From Gammaproteobacteria bacterium (lineage in GTDB: Bacteria > Pseudomonadota > Gammaproteobacteria > Burkholderiales > Thiobacillaceae), in assembly GCA_018820765.1 (NCBI GenBank), contig JAHJNN010000012.1, positions 399,759-463,758 on the forward strand: 64,000 bases of DNA. The letters run 5' to 3'. Below the pieces are notes generated by a model that was not told where the DNA came from, made no database searches, and saw only the letters and a program-made list of their open reading frames with translations. This document shows, one piece after another, positions 51,219 through 59,904 of this stretch. Position 1 is the stretch's first letter. The number at the start of each line of letters is the position of its first letter. Position numbers and translations under genes: made by a program.

Positions 51219-52307
51219 ATGAACATGGTCCATGGTTTATTGCACATTCCCGGGGAAGCAGAACAACTGCTCCAGCGAGCCATAGAAGCATTTCGCCAGC
51301 AGACAGGTATTGGGGCACAAATCGGCCCATACCAACTTCAAGGGCTACTTGATACGGGAGCTGATGCCATAGTCGAATTTGAAAAAGGCACAGAGCGCAT
51401 CAAGTATGCCGCCGAGGTGAAGCTGACGACCGTAGATCGCTTCAAGGTGCTAGAAGCCTGGCAGGGACTGGGTAAAGATTATCGAGACCCCCGGATGCTG
51501 GTTGTGCCTTACATGACGGCCGAGATGGCAGAGCGCTGCAGGCTACTGAAAATCCCGTTCCTCGATGCCGCCGGCAATGCCTATCTGGATGCCCCCGGCT
51601 TGTTCGTGTACGTCGCCGGGCGGAAAAAAGCCGACATCCCTGAATTGACCCCAAAAGTTGCGCCACACCAAGCGTTTAAACCAACGGGGATGCGAACCAT
51701 CTTCGCGCTGTTGCTGAATCCAGCCCTCGCTGGAAGAAACTACCGGGATATCGCCAAGGCAGCTGGCGTCGCGCTGGGAACGGTAGGCTGGGTATTGAGG
51801 GACCTGAATACGAAGGGGTATCTTCATGAGGTGTTACGGGGTGAAAAGCGTTTGTATAACCCCGATCGTTTAATGCAGGAATGGGTTGCTTTTTACCCCG
51901 TGAAGCTGCGCCCGAAACTGAATGCCCGTCGCTTTCGCGTCGCCCATCCCGACTGGTGGAAGAACGTCGATCTCTGTAAATATCAAGCCCGTTGGGGCGG
52001 TGAGGTCGCGGCCGACAAACTGACCGGATATTTAAAGCCTGCGACCTTCACCATTTACCTGCATGGCAGGCCCGACCGACTGATCCTGGAGCAACGGCTC
52101 AGACCCGATGTGAATGGGGAGGTCGAAATCCTGGAAGCATTCTGGGACATCGCCGAAGAAGCTGCCTGGCAAGGTGGATTTCCAAACGACACCGTTCCAC
52201 CCTTGCTCGCTTATGCCGATCTGATGGCAACCACTGACAGCAGAAATCTCGAAACTGCGCGGATGATCTATGACCGTTATTTGGCCAACCCTGAAAATCA
52301 GGTCTGA
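51219..52307 (+). CDS. AbiEi-like antitoxin / winged-helix regulator
   Basis: 362 residues. The middle (MRTIFALLLNPALAGRNYRDIAKAAGVALGTVGWVLRDLNTKGYLHEV) is a winged-helix domain; the N-terminal 150 residues look like a restriction-endonuclease-fold region (DAIVEFEKGTERIKYAAEVKLTTVDRFKVLEAW). This matches the type IV AbiEi-like family COG4861. It overlaps the next gene by 38 bases, and arrays of palindromes lie upstream. It is probably a repressor and antitoxin of that nucleotidyltransferase. An ATG at 51225 is also possible. The upstream cbbR gene belongs to a different function. Confidence 0.8.
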   Translation: MNMVHGLLHIPGEAEQLLQRAIEAFRQQTGIGAQIGPYQLQGLLDTGADAIVEFEKGTERIKYAAEVKLTTVDRFKVLEAWQGLGKDYRDPRMLVVPYMTAEMAERCRLLKIPFLDAAGNAYLDAPGLFVYVAGRKKADIPELTPKVAPHQAFKPTGMRTIFALLLNPALAGRNYRDIAKAAGVALGTVGWVLRDLNTKGYLHEVLRGEKRLYNPDRLMQEWVAFYPVKLRPKLNARRFRVAHPDWWKNVDLCKYQARWGGEVAADKLTGYLKPATFTIYLHGRPDRLILEQRLRPDVNGEVEILEAFWDIAEEAAWQGGFPNDTVPPLLAYADLMATTDSRNLETARMIYDRYLANPENQV

Positions 52308-53163
52308 TAAGCCGCTGGAGGTTACGCAGCAAGAGATCATGCGGCATGTGGATCAGGTGGCCCGCAGCCTCGATCTCCGGTACTTTGTGGCTGGAGCGCT
52401 GGCCAAGGTCATCCTGCTGGAGCATGTGCACGGCCAAAGCCCCGGCCCGGCCACACGCGATGTCGATTTTGGAGTGATGGTGAAAGATTGGCCCATCTTC
52501 CAGTCCCTGAAAAATGGTTTGATTGGGACAGGGGCATTTGAATCTGCTCCAGGCGCGGAACAAAGGCTGATCTACTTACGCAGCGGTCATCGACCCTGGA
52601 TCGATCTCGTGCCGTTCGGAGGGATTGAGCAAGATGGCAGGATGATCGCCTGGCCACCTGATCGGGCGATGGTCATGAACGTAGCCGGATTCAGCGAGGC
52701 CGCTGATGCGGCTATTGAGATCGAGATTGCTCCGGGTCTCACGGTGGCGGTTGCTTCGCTCCCCTCACTGGCCGTGCTGAAGCTCATCACCTGGCTGGAC
52801 CGTTGGCCGCAAAATCGAGGCAAAGACGCCCAGGACTTTTTCCACATCCTTTCAAGGTATGCGGAAGCGGGGAATATGGATCGTCTATACGACTCGGAAC
52901 AGGTGCTGATGGCTCGAGCAGACTTCGACTCCGACTTGGCTGGCGCAGGCCTGATCGGCAGAGAGGCAGCAGAACTCTGCCTGCCCGAAACAGCGTTGCT
53001 CATCACCAAACTGTTTTCAGACAACAAAGGGGTTGAGCGATTTACAGGCCACATCCTCAGCGAGGTACTGAGGGATAGCGATAGTGCCAGAGCAGAAACG
53101 GTGAGGCGTTATTTGGACCTTTTCATCACATCATTCAATGAGGGCTTGCCCAAGCCACAATAA
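52270..53163 (+). CDS. Nucleotidyltransferase-fold protein, putative type IV toxin
   Basis: 297 residues. The nucleotidyltransferase signature is degenerate but visible: GALAKVILLEHVHGQSPGPATRDVDFGVMVKDW (DxD-like Asp pair in RDVDF) and IDLVPFGGIEQDG, which may supply the third acidic residue. The helical C-terminal half runs to residue 297. It is coupled to the AbiEi-like gene by a 38-base overlap. In AbiE-type pairs the nucleotidyltransferase adds nucleotides to tRNA; that activity here is inferred. Confidence 0.75.
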   Translation: MTVIWPTLKIRSDKPLEVTQQEIMRHVDQVARSLDLRYFVAGALAKVILLEHVHGQSPGPATRDVDFGVMVKDWPIFQSLKNGLIGTGAFESAPGAEQRLIYLRSGHRPWIDLVPFGGIEQDGRMIAWPPDRAMVMNVAGFSEAADAAIEIEIAPGLTVAVASLPSLAVLKLITWLDRWPQNRGKDAQDFFHILSRYAEAGNMDRLYDSEQVLMARADFDSDLAGAGLIGREAAELCLPETALLITKLFSDNKGVERFTGHILSEVLRDSDSARAETVRRYLDLFITSFNEGLPKPQ

Positions 53164-53330
53164 CGACATGAATCCCGACAATCTCTAGCGGGCGGGGAGC
53201 GAGGCGCACACACCAGGAGCACGGTGGCTCTAGCTATTTTTTTGTTGCGATGCTGACCCATTATCGATTCGGGGCAGGATTCGCACAGAGCACATTCGAG
53301 TGCTGACCGGGTTGGCCTAAAGTCCGCGAT

Positions 53331-54551
53331 CTAGCTCAGTGCCATTTTCTGGGTTGCCACAACCTGGTTGCGCCCGCAGCGTTTGGCTTCATATAGCGCC
53401 ACGTCCGATGCGCGGATCAGATCGGCAGGCGAGGAGACGGAAACAAGCTCGGACGAAGAGACGCCGAAACTCAGGGTGACCTGCCTGGCCACGGGCGATG
53501 CTTCGTGGGGAAAGTTCAAGGACAGGACATGCTCGCGTATCTGCTCCGCCACGGATATCGCGCCGCTCAAACCCGTTTTCGGCAGTAGGAACGCAAACTC
53601 TTCGCCGCCGATTCGGGCCACCACATCGCCAGGGCGGGACAGCGCGTGGTGCATGGCCTGCGCAACTTCCACCAGGCACAGGTCGCCGGCCGGGTGCCCA
53701 TAGTGGTCGTTGTATTCCTTGAAATGATCGATATCGACCATGATGAGTGACAACGGCTCATTGTCGCGTTTCGCTCTTGCCCACTCCTTGCCGAGTTCTT
53801 CCTCGAACAGCCGCCTGTTCGGGATTCCGGTGAGACTGTCCAGACGGACCAGATATTCCAGCGCCTGCGCCACCTCGGTTGACGAGAACAACTCGCGGCG
53901 CAGTTTTTCCGAGTCGCGAAACAGACGGTGCACCTGGGCGGACGTGGCGAGCATGGCGAGGCCGAAGATGGCTATCATCAGGCCCATGACGAGATGGATC
54001 TGATCGCCCACCAGCATCATCCGTATGCTGATGGGTACCACGGCCGGAATTGCGAAGCACCTGTAGGCGTGGCTCACGGACGACAGCAGCGGAACGGCTC
54101 CGGCCACCATTCCACCCAGCACAAAAGCGAGAAGGACCTGGTGCGGGAAGGAACTGGGATGAAACAGGAGAATTCCGGATGCACCCCACACCACACCGGC
54201 AGCGCATGCTCCCGCCAGGAAATACCTCGTCCAGACAACATGTTCCGACTCGGTCCTGGGGGCGGCGTTTCTGAACGCCCGCAACGTGAGGAATCGAGCC
54301 CCCGTGACGGCGATGAGCAAGCCTGACCAGATCAGCAGGGCGGGCGCGGGTACGGCGTTCCACAGAACCGCTACAAGAATGAGTCCGTTTGCCAGGTTGA
54401 CGATCAGCGATATGGGGAGCTGACGAAAGCTCTGCGCAATCTGCAGGACAAGGATTCCCGGATCCGGGGGAGCTGAAGATTGATGGCCGCGGTTCTCCAA
54501 GGAGAAGCTCCCTTGACGAGGTTTCAGGACGCATTGTCCGCCTGCGCACAA
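53331..54551 (-). CDS. Membrane diguanylate cyclase (GGEEF)
   Basis: 406 residues. The N-terminal half has about six membrane segments (MASE-like, from LPISLIVNLANGLILVAVLW to MGLMIAIFGLAMLATSA). The C-terminal GGDEF domain has an intact active site (VVARIGGEEFAFLLP) preceded by an RxxD inhibitory site (RPGD). The first start is TTG 54551; a TTG before ENRGHQSS is an alternative, so the N-terminus is uncertain. It lies between the AbiE-like pair and the cbbR fragment. Confidence 0.85.
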   Translation of the reverse strand: MCAGGQCVLKPRQGSFSLENRGHQSSAPPDPGILVLQIAQSFRQLPISLIVNLANGLILVAVLWNAVPAPALLIWSGLLIAVTGARFLTLRAFRNAAPRTESEHVVWTRYFLAGACAAGVVWGASGILLFHPSSFPHQVLLAFVLGGMVAGAVPLLSSVSHAYRCFAIPAVVPISIRMMLVGDQIHLVMGLMIAIFGLAMLATSAQVHRLFRDSEKLRRELFSSTEVAQALEYLVRLDSLTGIPNRRLFEEELGKEWARAKRDNEPLSLIMVDIDHFKEYNDHYGHPAGDLCLVEVAQAMHHALSRPGDVVARIGGEEFAFLLPKTGLSGAISVAEQIREHVLSLNFPHEASPVARQVTLSFGVSSSELVSVSSPADLIRASDVALYEAKRCGRNQVVATQKMALS

Positions 54552-54732
54552 GTGTACTATCGAATATAGGCCAAGCTGCAGAGGTCAGGTATCGGGCAAG
54601 GACGCGCGAACACGACAGACATCGTCTCAGACAAAAACCTTGCGCGAGAAGACCGAAGGCGCTGCCAGGCATTGCCTGAAAAGGCGAAGTGCCCGCCCCA
54701 GGCACTATGATGAATTTTCCGGCCTGGCGCGA

Positions 54733-54875
54733 GCATCCTCGCCGGCCTCGGCATCTCCGCCCTCTCCCGCCACACCCTCACGCTCAACCAGGGGCAATTC
54801 GCCGTGCTCGACGTCGAGGGCTTCCCCATCCTGCGCCACTGGTACGCCGTATTATTTGTTGGGGCGGGGGGAGGC
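54733..54875 (+). pseudogene. Truncated second copy of the cbbR 3' end
   Basis: The bases 54733-54850 are nearly identical to cbbR 50801-50917 (from ATCCTCGCCGGCCTCGGCAT). The copy then jumps about 46 bases to a match with 50964-50989 (ATTATTTGCTGGGGCGG). It has no start and is a remnant. The intact and broken copies are in the same orientation and flank about 3.7 kb carrying the AbiE-like pair and the GGEEF gene. Confidence 0.85.
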
Positions 54876-55091
54876 TGCGCCAGCGAGGGCGGGCAAGGGG
54901 AAAAAGTAAATGGAACGCAACCAGCGGCTAATCGCTTCAAAAAATGCTGGCCCCTTAAATCCTTCTGGCCACGTGAAACCGAGGTCTGCCCCTGTTTTTA
55001 TAGGCTTAAGAGTAGCCCTTAAGCCTATAATTGGGCGTCAATGTTCGCCCTCAATCGACAGCATCATTGCCTCAACTGGGTTTCAACGTTC
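54876..55091. other. Gap before the methylase gene
   Basis: The base composition becomes visibly AT-richer here than upstream. Apart from the palindrome at 54998-55030, nothing gene-like is seen. The frame of the methylase gene stays open upstream to 55041. Confidence 0.5.
54998..55030. promoter_or_regulatory. Perfect 13-bp palindrome upstream of the methylase module
   Basis: TTATAGGCTTAAG (54998-55010) and CTTAAGCCTATAA (55018-55030) are perfect inverted repeats around seven bases. It is the only strong structure in the gap before the methylase gene. It could be an operator of the module or an integration-related site. Confidence 0.55.
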
Positions 55092-55922
55092 ATGAAAAAA
55101 TCAAAAATCTGCAGCGTTGGACAAACATCTACACCTCTACCTTTTTTGAAATGGGCCGGGGGAAAGAGATGGTTGTCAGACCGGATCGTTGAGTTGGCGA
55201 AGCCGATGAAGGGGCGATACATAGAACCTTTTCTCGGAGGCGGGGCAGTGTTTTTTGCCCTGAAACCAGACGCCGCCCTACTTTCAGATGTCAACGCCGA
55301 ATTAATTAATACATATCGGGCTGTCAGAGATAACCATGAAAAAGTTCTTTCACTACTAGCGGCGCATCACTTAGCCCACTCGAAGGAATATTACTACCAG
55401 ATCCGCAGCTACAAGCCCCGGTGTGTGTACCGTAAGGCGGCACGCTTTATCTATTTAAACCGCACGTGCTGGAACGGTCTCTACAGAGTTAACCTTAACG
55501 GACAATTTAACGTTCCAATAGGCACGAAGTCCGCAGTTCTCATGCCGACGGACGACTGGCCCGCGCTATCAGCATTGCTGAATTCGGCACAACTCATATG
55601 CGGCGACTTCGAGGATGCGATCGCTCAAGCCGGGAAAGGCGATCTGGTTTTTGCTGACCCTCCGTACACTGTAAAACACAACTTAAATGGCTTCATCAAA
55701 TATAACGATTCGCTTTTTTCGTGGAGTGACCAAATACGGTTGCGAGACGCCGTGTTAAGCGCGAAGCGTCGTGGCGCACGAGTCATCGTTACAAACGCGC
55801 ATCATGAATCAATTAAAGATTTATATAAGCAGCATTTCCGTTTGGAATCCGTTTCCCGCGCAAGTGTACTCGCTAGCTCCGCAATTCATCGAGGGCGGTA
55901 CCAAGAGTTGTTGATCAGCTGA
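55092..55922 (+). CDS. D12-class DNA adenine methylase (Dam-like)
   Basis: 276 residues from ATG 55092; the frame is open from 55041. The hallmarks of D12-class N6-adenine methylases are present: FLKWAGGK (18-25) for SAM binding, and catalytic DPPY in VFADPPYTVKHN (about residue 195). The region between (SDVNAELINTYRAVRDN, FIYLNRTCWNGLYRVN) matches Dam-like enzymes. There is no adjacent cognate restriction gene, so it may protect, mark or regulate DNA. Codons are AT-richer than in the surrounding genome. Eleven bases separate it from the next gene. Confidence 0.9.
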   Translation: MKKSKICSVGQTSTPLPFLKWAGGKRWLSDRIVELAKPMKGRYIEPFLGGGAVFFALKPDAALLSDVNAELINTYRAVRDNHEKVLSLLAAHHLAHSKEYYYQIRSYKPRCVYRKAARFIYLNRTCWNGLYRVNLNGQFNVPIGTKSAVLMPTDDWPALSALLNSAQLICGDFEDAIAQAGKGDLVFADPPYTVKHNLNGFIKYNDSLFSWSDQIRLRDAVLSAKRRGARVIVTNAHHESIKDLYKQHFRLESVSRASVLASSAIHRGRYQELLIS

Positions 55923-55932
55923 GAGCAGCGAC

Positions 55933-56640
55933 ATGAATGATTTAGAAACATGGACACCGAAGTTGACTAATTTTCTTACGCGCCTGAAGGAAAATTTAAG
56001 GCGATGGAGAAGAAAGCTGGCCGCTTTTCTTTCTCATACTTGGCTTGTTGGGTCATTGTTCCGGGCTGGGCGAAAGACACATGCAGGGGCTCTATATGAA
56101 TTCTCATATTTGCTCGTATGGTCAATCCTTCCTTTCGGATTGGGAGCCTTGACTCTCTATGTAATCAACGACTCCACTATCAAGGATCCTTTGGACTTAA
56201 CCCTCAGCACTTTCCGAAACGGAGAACTGCTGGTTTTTACAATTTCGATGCTTGCCCCGATTTTGTATCTTGTTCTTCATGATCCCGAACAAGCTGACGC
56301 GTTTCCGCACAAATTACCGATATCAACTACGGTTGCTTTAATCATCGTAACTTGTGCCGCCCTATTTGCCTTGATAAAGGCCAATGCCGTAAAAGATGGT
56401 GATTTTGTTTTTCTTCTTTCCATTGTTTTAACCTTGACCGCATTAGTTTTTCGTTACTTGGCCCTTGTTTACCACAGACTCCGCTTGCCGGAACCAAATG
56501 AACAAGATTTACGCGCAACCCAAGTTGGATTTCTCGAGGAATATCGCGCGCATGTTGGCGAGCCCGAACTCGTGACACATAGCCAACCCGCAGCAGATTT
56601 TGCTGCCGCCTTTGAAAACCATTTAGGGGACAAACAATGA
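55933..56640 (+). CDS. Membrane protein of the methylase-DGQHR module
   Basis: 235 residues. It starts with a basic amphipathic region (PKLTNFLTRLKENLRRWRRKLAAFL), then about four membrane helices: residues 59-77 (LLVWSILPFGLGALTLYVI), 96-115, 132-150 and 157-177. A soluble C-terminal tail follows. I recognise no family. It is coupled to the next gene (ATGA). A membrane effector beside DNA-modifying and DGQHR proteins would fit a phage-defence role, but that is inference. Confidence 0.7.
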   Translation: MNDLETWTPKLTNFLTRLKENLRRWRRKLAAFLSHTWLVGSLFRAGRKTHAGALYEFSYLLVWSILPFGLGALTLYVINDSTIKDPLDLTLSTFRNGELLVFTISMLAPILYLVLHDPEQADAFPHKLPISTTVALIIVTCAALFALIKANAVKDGDFVFLLSIVLTLTALVFRYLALVYHRLRLPEPNEQDLRATQVGFLEEYRAHVGEPELVTHSQPAADFAAAFENHLGDKQ

Positions 56641-57809
56641 CTGCCCCTGCGGCCGAAGCAACTATTGCGTTTTCAGTGGACGCGATACCCGTTCGTCAAC
56701 CAATTGGCGAATTCCTAATTGCGTCTATTCCCTCTAAGAGACTTTGGGAGATTTCATACTTCGACGTTCGTCGAATGCTAAAGGATCGTGACATCGAGAC
56801 TTACCTTGGAATTCAACGCCCACTCAATCCGGATAGAGTCTCTCAACTTCAATCATATGTTCGTACGGTAGATGCTTGCTTTCCAACTGCCGTCATTCTG
56901 GCGATTGACAGCCGCTCTGCCTCGTTCGATTCAGCTACGAATAAACTGACTTTGCGCAATGATCCAAATCCGGATAGTGGGCGTGATCCGATTTACTACC
57001 GGAATATCGCTAAAGTCTTAGACGGACAGCATCGAATTGCTGGGTTAATGGATTACCCCGGAGACGACTTTGATGTAAATGTAAGTATTTTTATTGACAT
57101 AGACATTGAGGACCAGGCTTATATTTTTTCAACGGTCAACCTTGCTCAAACCAAAGTAAATCGTAGTCTTGCTTATGACTTATCCGAGCTTGCCAAAACC
57201 AGGAGCCCGCAGAAAACCTGTCACAACATTGCCGTTGCGCTCGACCAACTGGCCTCGAGTCCTCTCCATCAGCGCATCAAGCGATTAGGCACAGCAACGC
57301 CCGGGCGCCACGAGGAGACCCTTACGCAGGCAACCTTTGTTGAAGCGCTTATGCCATTTGTCTCGGCCACGCCGACGATAGACAGGGATATCTTAAAACG
57401 CGGTAGTAAGCTTGCCGCACCGACCGAAGCAGAAATTGAGAAACATCCGTTACGACCATTCTTTGTCGACGGAGAGGATATGAAGATCGCCGACGTTCTC
57501 TTTCGGTATTTCTCGGCCGTTCAGGCTCGTTGGCCGAACGCTTGGAACTCCACAGAGAGGGGGATGATTCTCAATAGAACGAATGGATTTAGGGCGCTGA
57601 TGCGCACACTGATAACAATTTGCCGAGCCATTAAGCCACATAAGAAGTTGCCGGAAAAATCCGAATTTGAGCGTCTTTTTACAATGGTAGATTTAAAGGA
57701 CGAAGACTTTAACGTCGAAATGTTCAATCCTGGCACCAGTGGGGAAAGCACGTTATTCAAGAAGTTAATTGGTGACATGGATTTGGATCGCCAGAAAAGC
57801 CTAATCTAA
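56637..57809 (+). CDS. DGQHR-domain protein (DndB-like)
   Basis: 390 residues. The signature DGQHRIAGL lies at residues 129-137, preceded by the N-terminal MLKDRDIETYLGIQRPLNPDRVSQLQSYVRTVDACFPTAVIL, and followed by the conserved FIDIDIEDQAYIFSTVNLAQTKVNRSL block. This is the DGQHR family that includes DndB and DpdB, linked to DNA phosphorothioate and deazaguanine modification. No dndA/C/D/E genes are nearby, so it is not a standard Dnd system. It is the last gene of the three-gene module. Confidence 0.85.
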   Translation: MTAPAAEATIAFSVDAIPVRQPIGEFLIASIPSKRLWEISYFDVRRMLKDRDIETYLGIQRPLNPDRVSQLQSYVRTVDACFPTAVILAIDSRSASFDSATNKLTLRNDPNPDSGRDPIYYRNIAKVLDGQHRIAGLMDYPGDDFDVNVSIFIDIDIEDQAYIFSTVNLAQTKVNRSLAYDLSELAKTRSPQKTCHNIAVALDQLASSPLHQRIKRLGTATPGRHEETLTQATFVEALMPFVSATPTIDRDILKRGSKLAAPTEAEIEKHPLRPFFVDGEDMKIADVLFRYFSAVQARWPNAWNSTERGMILNRTNGFRALMRTLITICRAIKPHKKLPEKSEFERLFTMVDLKDEDFNVEMFNPGTSGESTLFKKLIGDMDLDRQKSLI

Positions 57810-58036
57810 GTCTTTCTTTGCGCGCCCAAAAAGCCCGAGCAACCATGCCTCCCCGCACCGTTGCGATGAAGGTCATCGGCCAAAGCCCCCAACTTGCTTG
57901 GTCAGGCAGGGCAAGCAAGGCACGTCCGCCCGACAATCGGCTTTCGATTTCTTCCAGCCAAAAATGTCGGATTGACTGAGCCTGCCAGGCCAACGACACT
58001 CCCTGAAGTGTCATTGAATCTCTTGTCCTTCGTGCG

Positions 58037-58414
58037 ATGCATTCAACCGCAGTCAAACCCCGTTTCCTGCCGACCTTGCTGTTCGCATGGCTCGGCCTGT
58101 TCTTCTGCGTGCCTGCCCAGGCCAGCGATCTTCATGGCAAGAACGGCAGCGTGATCCTGCGCATGTGCAAAAGCGCGGACACGGTGAAGACGCTTTCGGT
58201 GATGTGCCACAGTTATCTCGACGGCTTTATCGACGCGGCGCATCACTACGGCAAGGGCAAGGCAGCGTTTTGCCTGGATGCCCGCGACAGGAACGTGGCG
58301 CCGGGGACGCTGGTGGAATGGATCGATGCGCATCCCGAGTCCTTGACCCAGCCGGCGGCCGAGGTGATGCAGCAGGCGCTGACGGCGCGGTTTCCGTGCA
58401 AGGGCAGGAAATAG
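58037..58414 (+). CDS. Secreted Rap1a/Tai-like protein
   Basis: 125 residues. A signal peptide (about residues 1-29, ending VPAQAS) is followed by a small domain with four cysteines (Cys44, Cys57, Cys79, Cys121). The spacing and GYLDGFIDAAHHYGKGKAAFCLDARD, WIDAHPESLTQPAAEVMQQALTARFPC match the Rap1a/Tai immunity family. These proteins protect against type VI secreted amidases, but no effector is adjacent. It may be an orphan immunity or general periplasmic protein. Confidence 0.75.
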   Translation: MHSTAVKPRFLPTLLFAWLGLFFCVPAQASDLHGKNGSVILRMCKSADTVKTLSVMCHSYLDGFIDAAHHYGKGKAAFCLDARDRNVAPGTLVEWIDAHPESLTQPAAEVMQQALTARFPCKGRK

Positions 58415-58415
58415 C

Positions 58416-59156
58416 GTGCCTGGGGATGCGTGCGGATCGCTGCCGATCCTATTCCGCGACGACAGCCTGATTGCCATACACAAGCCGGCGGGCCTGCTGG
58501 TGCATCGCAGCGTGCTGGATCGCCACGAAACCCGTTTCGCCTTGCAGATGCTGCGCGACCAGATCGGCCAGCCGGTTTATCCGGTGCATCGGCTCGACAA
58601 GGGGACATCCGGCGTGCTGCTGTTTGCGCTGGATCGCGAGGTCGGACGCGTGCTGAACGGCCAGTTCGAACGCGGCGAGGTGGGCAAGCGCTATGTTGCG
58701 GTGGTGCGCGGGCATCCGCCGGGGTCGGGCGAGATCGATCATCCGCTGCAGCGCATGGCGGACGAGCATGCCGGGATTGCCGCCCGTGACGCGGCACAGG
58801 CCGCGCACACCCGCTATCGGCGGCTGGCGACGGTGGAATTGCCGTATCGGGTGGACCGCTACCCCAGCAGCCGCTATGCCCTGGTCGAACTGGAACCGCT
58901 GACCGGCCGCTGGCACCAGCTGCGCCGCCACATGAAGCACATCGCGCACCCCATCATCGGCGACGCGACGCACGGCAAGGGGCGGCATAACCGCCTGTTC
59001 CAGACGCTGTTTGGCCACCCGCGCCTGCTGCTGGCGGCAACCGAGATGCGGCTGGCGCATCCGGTGAGCGGGCAGGCTTTGCGCCTGCAGGCCGGGTTGG
59101 CCGAGGACTTTGCCGAGGTGATCGGACGTTTGGGGTGGGGCGAGGCGGGCTGCTGA
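58416..59156 (+). CDS. RluA-family pseudouridine synthase (TruC-like)
   Basis: 246 residues from GTG 58416, one base after the preceding stop. The active-site Asp lies in PVYPVHRLDKGTSGVLLFA (about residue 61). Typical blocks before and after are DDSLIAIHKPAGLLVHRS, GKRYVAVVRG, and LVELEPLTGRWHQLRRHMKHIAHPIIGDATHGKG. It most resembles TruC, which modifies tRNA uridine 65, though RluA-type rRNA targets cannot be excluded. There is no S4 domain. Confidence 0.85.
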   Translation: MPGDACGSLPILFRDDSLIAIHKPAGLLVHRSVLDRHETRFALQMLRDQIGQPVYPVHRLDKGTSGVLLFALDREVGRVLNGQFERGEVGKRYVAVVRGHPPGSGEIDHPLQRMADEHAGIAARDAAQAAHTRYRRLATVELPYRVDRYPSSRYALVELEPLTGRWHQLRRHMKHIAHPIIGDATHGKGRHNRLFQTLFGHPRLLLAATEMRLAHPVSGQALRLQAGLAEDFAEVIGRLGWGEAGC

Positions 59157-59244
59157 GCGGGCGCTCGCATACCCGGCATTCCCATCCCCCGCCCCTCTCC
59201 TATACTTTTGCATTGCGCCCCCGCACGCCCAGGACCCGCCCACC

Positions 59245-59904
59245 ATGACTCCCCTCATCCTCGCCATCGGCAACAAGAACTACTCGTCCTGGTCGATGCG
59301 GCCCTGGCTGGTGTTGCGCCAGGCGGGCATTCCGTTCGAGGAGGTGCGCATTCCGCTGTACCGGCCCGAGTCGGCGGTGGAACTGGCGGCGTGGTCGCCT
59401 TCGGGCAAGGTGCCGGCGCTGCATGACGGGGACATCCGGGTGTGGGATTCGCTGGCGATCTGCGAATACCTGCACGAGCGTTTTCCGGAGCTTCAATTGT
59501 GGCCGGCCAATGCGGCGGCGCGGGCGGTGGCCCGCTCGGTGTGCGCGGAGATGCATGCGGGCTTCGATGCACTGCGCCGGAACATGTCGATGAACATTCG
59601 CGCCCGCTATCCGGACATGGGGCGCACGCCGGAATGTCTGGCGGATATCGAACGCATTCTGGCGATCTGGACGGATTGCCGCGCGCGCTTTGGCAGCGGC
59701 GGCCATTTTCTGTTCGGGCGCTTTGGCATTGCCGATGCGATGTACGCGCCGGTGGTGCTGCGCTTCCAGACCTATGGCGTGGCGCTAACGGGCGCGGCGA
59801 AGGACTATGCCGACGCGGTGCTGGCGCTGCCCGCGCTGCAGACCTGGGTGGCGGATGCGGTGGCGGAAACCGAGCGCATCGCGGTGTTCGAACGCGACGA
59901 ATAA
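59245..59904 (+). CDS. Glutathione S-transferase family protein
   Basis: 219 residues. The N-terminal thioredoxin-like domain begins LILAIGNKNYSSWSMRPWLVLRQAGIPFEE and has the cis-Pro glutathione site (SPSGKVPALHDGDIRVWDSLAICEYL). A helical C-terminal domain follows. Ser in SSWS is the likely catalytic residue. The family conjugates or reduces hydrophobic electrophiles; this subtype has no assigned substrate. Confidence 0.9.
   Translation: MTPLILAIGNKNYSSWSMRPWLVLRQAGIPFEEVRIPLYRPESAVELAAWSPSGKVPALHDGDIRVWDSLAICEYLHERFPELQLWPANAAARAVARSVCAEMHAGFDALRRNMSMNIRARYPDMGRTPECLADIERILAIWTDCRARFGSGGHFLFGRFGIADAMYAPVVLRFQTYGVALTGAAKDYADAVLALPALQTWVADAVAETERIAVFERDE

Noticed and set aside
57757..58056. 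A 99-codon minus-strand frame in the gap after the DGQHR gene
   Set aside because: No ribosome site and it overlaps two real genes. The gap (57810-58036) shows only a small hairpin (GACACT/AGTGTC) and no convincing gene, although a repeat remnant is possible.
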